18,714 nucleotides of DNA, taken from NCBI GenBank assembly GCA_947505025.1, contig CANNIJ010000019.1, forward strand, positions 1-18,714, in the 5' to 3' direction. The notes under the pieces were generated by a model. That model searched no databases and had not been told where the DNA came from. It worked only from the letters and a program-made list of their open reading frames with translations. Position 1 is the first letter of the stretch. Each line of letters opens with the position of its first letter. This document shows positions 15,707 to 18,714 of this stretch, piece after piece. Both the position numbers and the translations under genes were made by a program. The DNA comes from Legionellaceae bacterium (lineage in GTDB: Bacteria; Pseudomonadota; Gammaproteobacteria; Legionellales; Legionellaceae).

Positions 15707-16471
15707 ATGACCACTACATATGCGGAACCACTGAAACAGGAGCTGTTAGATCAGGCTGCCAAGGATGATAAAGCACACCCTTGGCGAGTCTGTCCATTAG
15801 GCCAGCATTTTGTCCGTACTCATCTTGAACATATACCAACATCCAAGACACATCCACAAGGTAAAGTCATCACTAGGCATGAACACTGCGCCCATAATCC
15901 ATCGCATAAAGATATGTTGTCATTAGATGAAATTCATGTGGTTTCAAGTAAACACTTTGAAGATCTTACAGGGTCACCTACAGCGGCTATTTTGACTGAC
16001 TTTGATAATGCAGATACTTATGATCAACTCATTCGTGGCTGGGTTCATTATTGGAATGATATTTTTGGATTTGAAGAACCATTGAACCCAAATTTAATAA
16101 AGGCGTTAATGGCTACTGAATCAAGTTTTAACGAAAAAGCTGCGACTAAAAATAAGAAAAACCGTGCTCGAGGATTGTTACAGATTACTGAACAAACATT
16201 GCATATTTTAAATGATCATAAGGGTGAGCTCAGCAATTATCTTATGTTTATTCGAGCTCAAGATCTTTTTGATCCATCTGTTAATATTTGCTGTGGTGTG
16301 CGTTGGCTGTTTAGAAAACAAATCACTGCTTCTGCAAGATTAGGACGAAAAGCGACTTGGGAAGAAGCTGTGATTGAGTATAAATCCTATTGGGACGAGA
16401 TGGATAATGGTAACGTACCAACTGCGATACTCAGGTTTAGAAAATTTTATCAGCAGTTAGAAGGGAAATAG
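15707..16471 (+). CDS. Signal-less SLT-domain lytic transglycosylase, candidate secreted effector
   Basis: 254 aa from the ATG at 15707, placed 6 nt after AAGG; an ATG at 15704 is adjacent. Residues about 105-230 match the lysozyme-like SLT fold: catalytic Glu in LMATESSFNEKA, RARGLLQITEQT, and DPSVNICCGVRWL. The usual AYNAG segment is EYKSYW. The enzyme should cleave peptidoglycan glycan strands. There is no signal peptide or membrane helix, so it cannot reach its substrate by Sec. Residues 1-90 form an unrecognised His/Cys-rich module (Cys30, Cys62 and several His). A small exported protein follows after 1 nt, and a broken copy of the N-terminal module lies at 17437. This pattern suggests a contact- or type VI-type effector, but a phage or conjugative enzyme remains possible. 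Confidence 0.8.
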   Translation: MTTTYAEPLKQELLDQAAKDDKAHPWRVCPLGQHFVRTHLEHIPTSKTHPQGKVITRHEHCAHNPSHKDMLSLDEIHVVSSKHFEDLTGSPTAAILTDFDNADTYDQLIRGWVHYWNDIFGFEEPLNPNLIKALMATESSFNEKAATKNKKNRARGLLQITEQTLHILNDHKGELSNYLMFIRAQDLFDPSVNICCGVRWLFRKQITASARLGRKATWEEAVIEYKSYWDEMDNGNVPTAILRFRKFYQQLEGK

Positions 16472-16472
16472 A

Positions 16473-17051
16473 ATGTTTTGGCATGCCCTTTTTAAAGGAA
16501 TTATTCCCATTCTATTACTCTGTGTTTCAATGGATCTTTTTAGTCTTAACTTAGACGTGCAAAAAAAATATCCAACGGTATTGCTGATACAAGACTATGG
16601 CATTTTAAGCCAAGATGATTTAGCAGCTTACACTAGGGATGTGAAACCAGTTATATTTCATGGAGAAATAGGTAAGAATTATAATTACTGGCAATGTTTT
16701 CCTCGAGCAAATGTTGCTATCACGCTTCGTGACAAAGGTTATTCAGCCGAAGACATTGGAAATATTGAAAATTATGGAAATTTATTCATCAGTGTATGGT
16801 CACCTAACGGCGTATCTAATGAGTATTCCATGCGTAGACCATGGGCTATTGATGAGGAGGAAATAATATTTAAAAAATGGCAAAAGCTTATGAAAAATGA
16901 AAAATACGTCTGTCTCGCTGGAAGTATGGGGGAGGCTGAAAAAAAGATAAAAAATAATAAATCTAATATTAAATACGTCTGGATTTTTGAAAAAATAAAA
17001 ACTCTAAAAGGGTGTGACTCTTATTTTACAGGTCAATGTGAGCACGCATAG
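16473..17051 (+). CDS. Small exported Cys-containing protein, candidate immunity partner
   Basis: 192 aa, no recognised family. An N-terminal hydrophobic segment (about 8-24, FKGIIPILLLCVSMDLFS) is a probable Sec signal peptide. The mature part has four Cys (75, 147, 181, 189), suiting disulfide formation in the periplasm, and a Lys-rich C-terminal half. The ATG is 1 nt after the stop of the muramidase gene, with AAGGGA upstream, so the two are co-translated. The coding sequence is clearly more A-rich than its neighbours, which suggests recent acquisition. By position and export signal it fits a periplasmic inhibitor protecting the producer from the lytic enzyme. This is inference from arrangement, not homology. 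Confidence 0.72.
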   Translation: MFWHALFKGIIPILLLCVSMDLFSLNLDVQKKYPTVLLIQDYGILSQDDLAAYTRDVKPVIFHGEIGKNYNYWQCFPRANVAITLRDKGYSAEDIGNIENYGNLFISVWSPNGVSNEYSMRRPWAIDEEEIIFKKWQKLMKNEKYVCLAGSMGEAEKKIKNNKSNIKYVWIFEKIKTLKGCDSYFTGQCEHA

Positions 17052-17436
17052 CTTCAGGCAAGGACTGTGACGCGAACGTCATGTAATGAGATTTTCAGTT
17101 TGGATGCATGGTTTTTTTCTTTGTTTCATAATTAAACAAATACTGCCTAGCACTGCCTGACACAGCAGTGACGAAAACGTGCCCGAGACTCTCTCGGCGG
17201 CTGTCTTCAAATGGGGCTCTTCTGCGTATCTGTAGAAATCAATAACCCTTTGTTTTTATGTTTTTTTTGCAATTAAAGCCATGTTTTATTCAGTTGTATG
17301 AAATTTAATTTTGTCGTGGATATTATTCGGTAATTAGGTGCCTGGCACGGCTCTCTGATTGGGCTCATGACTATTTTTAAGTGATCGTAGCTGATTTTGA
17401 CGAATAAAGCCGCGATGACGTGGGGTGTTACGAAAT
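17052..17436. other. Gene-free stretch after the candidate effector-immunity pair
   Basis: 385 nt. I see no coding frame of note and no tRNA. TGACG (17068-17072) and CGTCA (17077-17081) form a short stem with a CGAA loop just after the exported-protein stop, possibly a weak transcript end. T-rich runs follow (around 17111-17118 and 17262-17269). A small palindromic GTGCC-TGGCAC element lies near 17338-17348. Confidence 0.4.
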
Positions 17437-17676
17437 ATGATGACAATTACAGACGACAAACCATTTAAGCAGGAGCTTGTAGGTCAGGCTGCTAAGGATG
17501 ATAAAGCGCACCCTTAGCGCTTTCGTGCAATAGGCGGGCACTATGCGCATACTTATACGCTTCATATTCCCACGAGTAAGCAGCATCCGGATTATATGCA
17601 TGTTTGTTTTCTGCACTCACAAATCACCCATTTCTGTTTGTATGTGAAGGAGTATCTGGGTTGGGGGGGGGATTAA
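17437..17676 (+). pseudogene. Nonsense-interrupted copy of the effector N-terminal module
   Basis: The frame from ATG ATG at 17437 reads MMTITDDKPFKQELVGQAAK and continues DDKAHP, then TAG at 17515-17517. This is where the intact gene has Trp27 (TGG). After the stop the frame still matches without gaps (GGH, HIPTSKQHP) to about residue 52, then diverges and ends at TAA 17674-17676. Over 17467-17514 the DNA is identical to 15734-15781 at 42 of 48 positions. No SLT domain follows. It is either a decayed duplicate or the remains of a second effector sharing the same N-terminus. A run of nine G lies near its end. Confidence 0.82.
17663..17671 (+). repeat. Poly-G tract (nine G)
   Basis: Nine consecutive G residues in an otherwise AT-rich region, near the 3' end of the broken effector module. 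Such tracts are prone to slippage during replication and sequencing. Confidence 0.8.
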
Positions 17677-17683
17677 AAGATGT

Positions 17684-17695
17684 GGTTAATTAACC
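17684..17695. other. Perfect 12-bp palindrome
   Basis: GGTTAATTAACC, symmetrical over all 12 positions, in the 36-nt gap between the broken effector module and the 3' end of the inverted phosphoglycosyl transferase gene. It may be a protein-binding site or a weak transcript end; no T-run adjoins it. Confidence 0.4.
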
Positions 17696-17712
17696 GCGAC
17701 CATGCACTATAA

Positions 17713-18333
17713 TCAGAGCGGAGAATCGTTGCTTCCTAAAAAACTTGGCATGGTTTCGTGACCGTAACTGTTGATATCTTTACGATTAACTACTCGCAAA
17801 AAAGTAAGCCATAAAATTCTCATATCCAATAACACACTCTGATGGTTCACATACCAAATATCAAGATCAAATTTACGCTCCCAAGTAATGGCATTACGTC
17901 CGTTTACTTGAGCCCAACCCGTGATTCCTGGCTTAACTAGGTGACGTTTTTTTTGGTATTCGTTATAGTGCTCAAGGTATTCTGCAACAAAGGGCCGTGG
18001 ACCAACTAGGCTTATATCGCCACGCAAGACATTAAACAAAGATGGTAGCTCGTCTAAACTAGAACTTCGCAAAAAACGGCCAAAGTTTGTCAGTCTTTGT
18101 TCATCGGACAAGATATTATGATTGGTATCGCAGGTTTTTAGCATAGTTCTGAATTTTATAATTTTAAAAACGGTTCCATTTATTCCCCCGCGTTCCTGAG
18201 AGAAAAACACCGACTTTCCCATTTTAATTCGGATAAGAACCATTAAACACAAAATAACAGGTGTAAAGAGGATTAACAAAAACAGAGAAAAAATCAGGTC
18301 AAACGATCGCTTTAATAAGTGTCGATAAATCAT
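17713..18333 (-). CDS. PglC-type monotopic phosphoglycosyl transferase (copy B)
   Basis: 206 aa, same minimal sugar-transferase domain as the 7578-8204 gene and alignable to it without evident gaps for most of its length. One re-entrant hydrophobic helix lies at about 10-36, followed by KFRTM, the catalytic pair in SLDELPSLFNVL, SLVGPRP and KPGITGWAQVNGRN. It should attach a phospho-sugar to undecaprenyl phosphate. The N-terminal helix and the C-terminal tail differ most from copy A. Its ATG overlaps the stop of the upstream aldo/keto-reductase fragment (ATGA), so translation is probably coupled to that fragment. Together they look like the end of a surface-glycan gene cluster cut by a mobile element. 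Confidence 0.9.
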   Translation of the reverse strand: MIYRHLLKRSFDLIFSLFLLILFTPVILCLMVLIRIKMGKSVFFSQERGGINGTVFKIIKFRTMLKTCDTNHNILSDEQRLTNFGRFLRSSSLDELPSLFNVLRGDISLVGPRPFVAEYLEHYNEYQKKRHLVKPGITGWAQVNGRNAITWERKFDLDIWYVNHQSVLLDMRILWLTFLRVVNRKDINSYGHETMPSFLGSNDSPL

Positions 18334-18545
18334 GTTAATTTTTGCTCTAGTGAATTGAAATGTGTCGTCATAAAATGAGTTGTGTCGATAAACGCTGTAT
18401 TATTACCGGCAGGACATGAATGCTTACCTGCTTTAATGGCCAAGTTCGCTTGAGACATATCAGAAATACTCAATATAATGGAGGCAACTTGTGGATTTAA
18501 AAGAGGATAAGATAATGCCCATTCGACCAAGTCATTCGGCGCCAT
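18330..18545 (-). pseudogene. C-terminal fragment of an aldo/keto reductase
   Basis: From the ATG at 18545 (GGGG just upstream) the frame gives 71 aa. MAPNDLVEWALSYPLLNPQV and ASIILSISDMSQANLAI resemble the last helices of aldo/keto reductases, where 'AL-W-LS-P-V-SII' is followed by an 'S---L' helix. The TIM-barrel front, with the catalytic Asp/Tyr/Lys/His, is missing. The frame stays open upstream to a TAA inside the neighbouring insertion-sequence end, so the front was probably removed by that insertion. The fragment may still be translated because it is coupled to the transferase gene by an ATGA overlap. Confidence 0.6.
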
Positions 18546-18570
18546 TTTTTTCCCCGAGAGCAAAGCCCCC

Positions 18571-18714
18571 TGTGTCAGGATAGTTGTCGCCTCTAGTGTA
18601 AAAATAATAGAGGGGCGCAGGAGAATACGTTATGGTTCATTTATCATCTAAATCTAAACAGGCTATTGTACAAAAAGTGTTATCAAGGGATAATAGTAGT
18701 TCAATAGAACAAAT
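18571..18714 (+). mobile_element. Left end of a probable insertion sequence (cut by the window edge)
   Basis: A probable terminus begins near TGTGTCAGGATAG at 18571. An inverted pair, CCTCTA (18591-18596) and TAGAGG (18608-18613), lies just inside. A transposase-like reading frame starts at 18632. The homology of the adjacent aldo/keto-reductase fragment stops just before this point. The right end is outside the window, so neither the terminal repeat nor a target duplication can be confirmed. Confidence 0.5.
18632..18714 (+). CDS. Transposase-like protein, N-terminal part only
   Basis: The ATG at 18632 has GGAG about 8 nt upstream. The visible start MVHLSSKSKQAIVQKVLSRD is like the leading helix-turn-helix region of IS transposases ('K--IV-K-L'). 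Only 27 complete codons are present before the window ends, so the family cannot be named. Confidence 0.5.
   Translation, partial: MVHLSSKSKQAIVQKVLSRDNSSSIEQ

Noticed and set aside
17052..17436. tRNA or other housekeeping RNA in the gene-free stretch
   Set aside because: No cloverleaf, T-loop sequence or known RNA core was found; only short inverted repeats are visible.
17515..17517. TAG read as a sense codon (stop reassignment)
   Set aside because: The match also decays after about residue 52 and lacks the catalytic domain, and neighbouring genes end normally at TAG, so a pseudogene is simpler.
17428..17616. 62-aa frame on the - strand
   Set aside because: Antisense to the broken effector module, which has clear similarity to the intact gene in the + frame.

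Overview
The window looks like a piece of an AT-rich gammaproteobacterial chromosome. The evidence is a MutH mismatch endonuclease with frequent GATC sites, a LolD plus LolC/E-type lipoprotein exporter, a ybeY-corC pair, a CpxR-like regulator, an ETF-ubiquinone oxidoreductase and a fused PabA-PabB. The exact lineage cannot be fixed from sequence alone. A host-associated order such as Legionellales is a guess, not a result.

Region by region: (1) 52-2852 (+) is a two-gene unit. It holds an archaeal-type aspartyl-tRNA synthetase carrying a C-terminal YbaK/ProX-like tRNA-editing domain, and a type I asparaginase that overlaps it by 4 nt. (2) 2873-4376 (-) holds a very small lipoprotein and a DUF1704/QEGLA metallopeptidase-like protein. 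(3) 4453-6489 (+) is a one-piece PabA-PabB aminodeoxychorismate synthase. (4) 6501-7439 (-) is FmdB-like zinc ribbon then mutH. (5) 7578-8204 (+) is a lone PglC-type phosphoglycosyl transferase. (6) 8201-11788 (-) is ETF-QO, a LolC/E-type permease and LolD. (7) 11908-12198 (+) is a small secreted Ser/Thr-rich protein built partly from a 15-bp tandem repeat. (8) 12311-15621 (+) is ybeY, corC, an orphan CpxR-like response regulator with Glu at the phosphoacceptor position, and serS, the last three overlapping. (9) 15707-18714 is an accessory segment. It holds a signal-less SLT-domain muramidase followed 1 nt later by a small exported Cys-containing protein, a nonsense-interrupted second copy of the muramidase's N-terminal module, a paralogue of the phosphoglycosyl transferase in inverted orientation, an aldo/keto-reductase fragment, and the left part of a probable insertion sequence.

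The most exciting candidate is 15707-17676. The arrangement (cytoplasmically made cell-wall lytic enzyme, adjacent periplasmic protein, decayed duplicate of the N-terminal module alone) is what an antibacterial effector-immunity locus with modular N-terminal delivery domain looks like. The N-terminal module of about 90 residues is His/Cys-rich and I do not recognise it. No secretion apparatus is visible in the window, so the delivery route (type VI or other) is inference.

Other points of interest are the AspRS-YbaK fusion next to asparaginase and the degenerate CpxR-like regulator co-transcribed with corC and serS. No tRNA, rRNA or CRISPR array was seen. Gene-free stretches over 300 bases are limited to 17052-17436, where I see only small inverted repeats.
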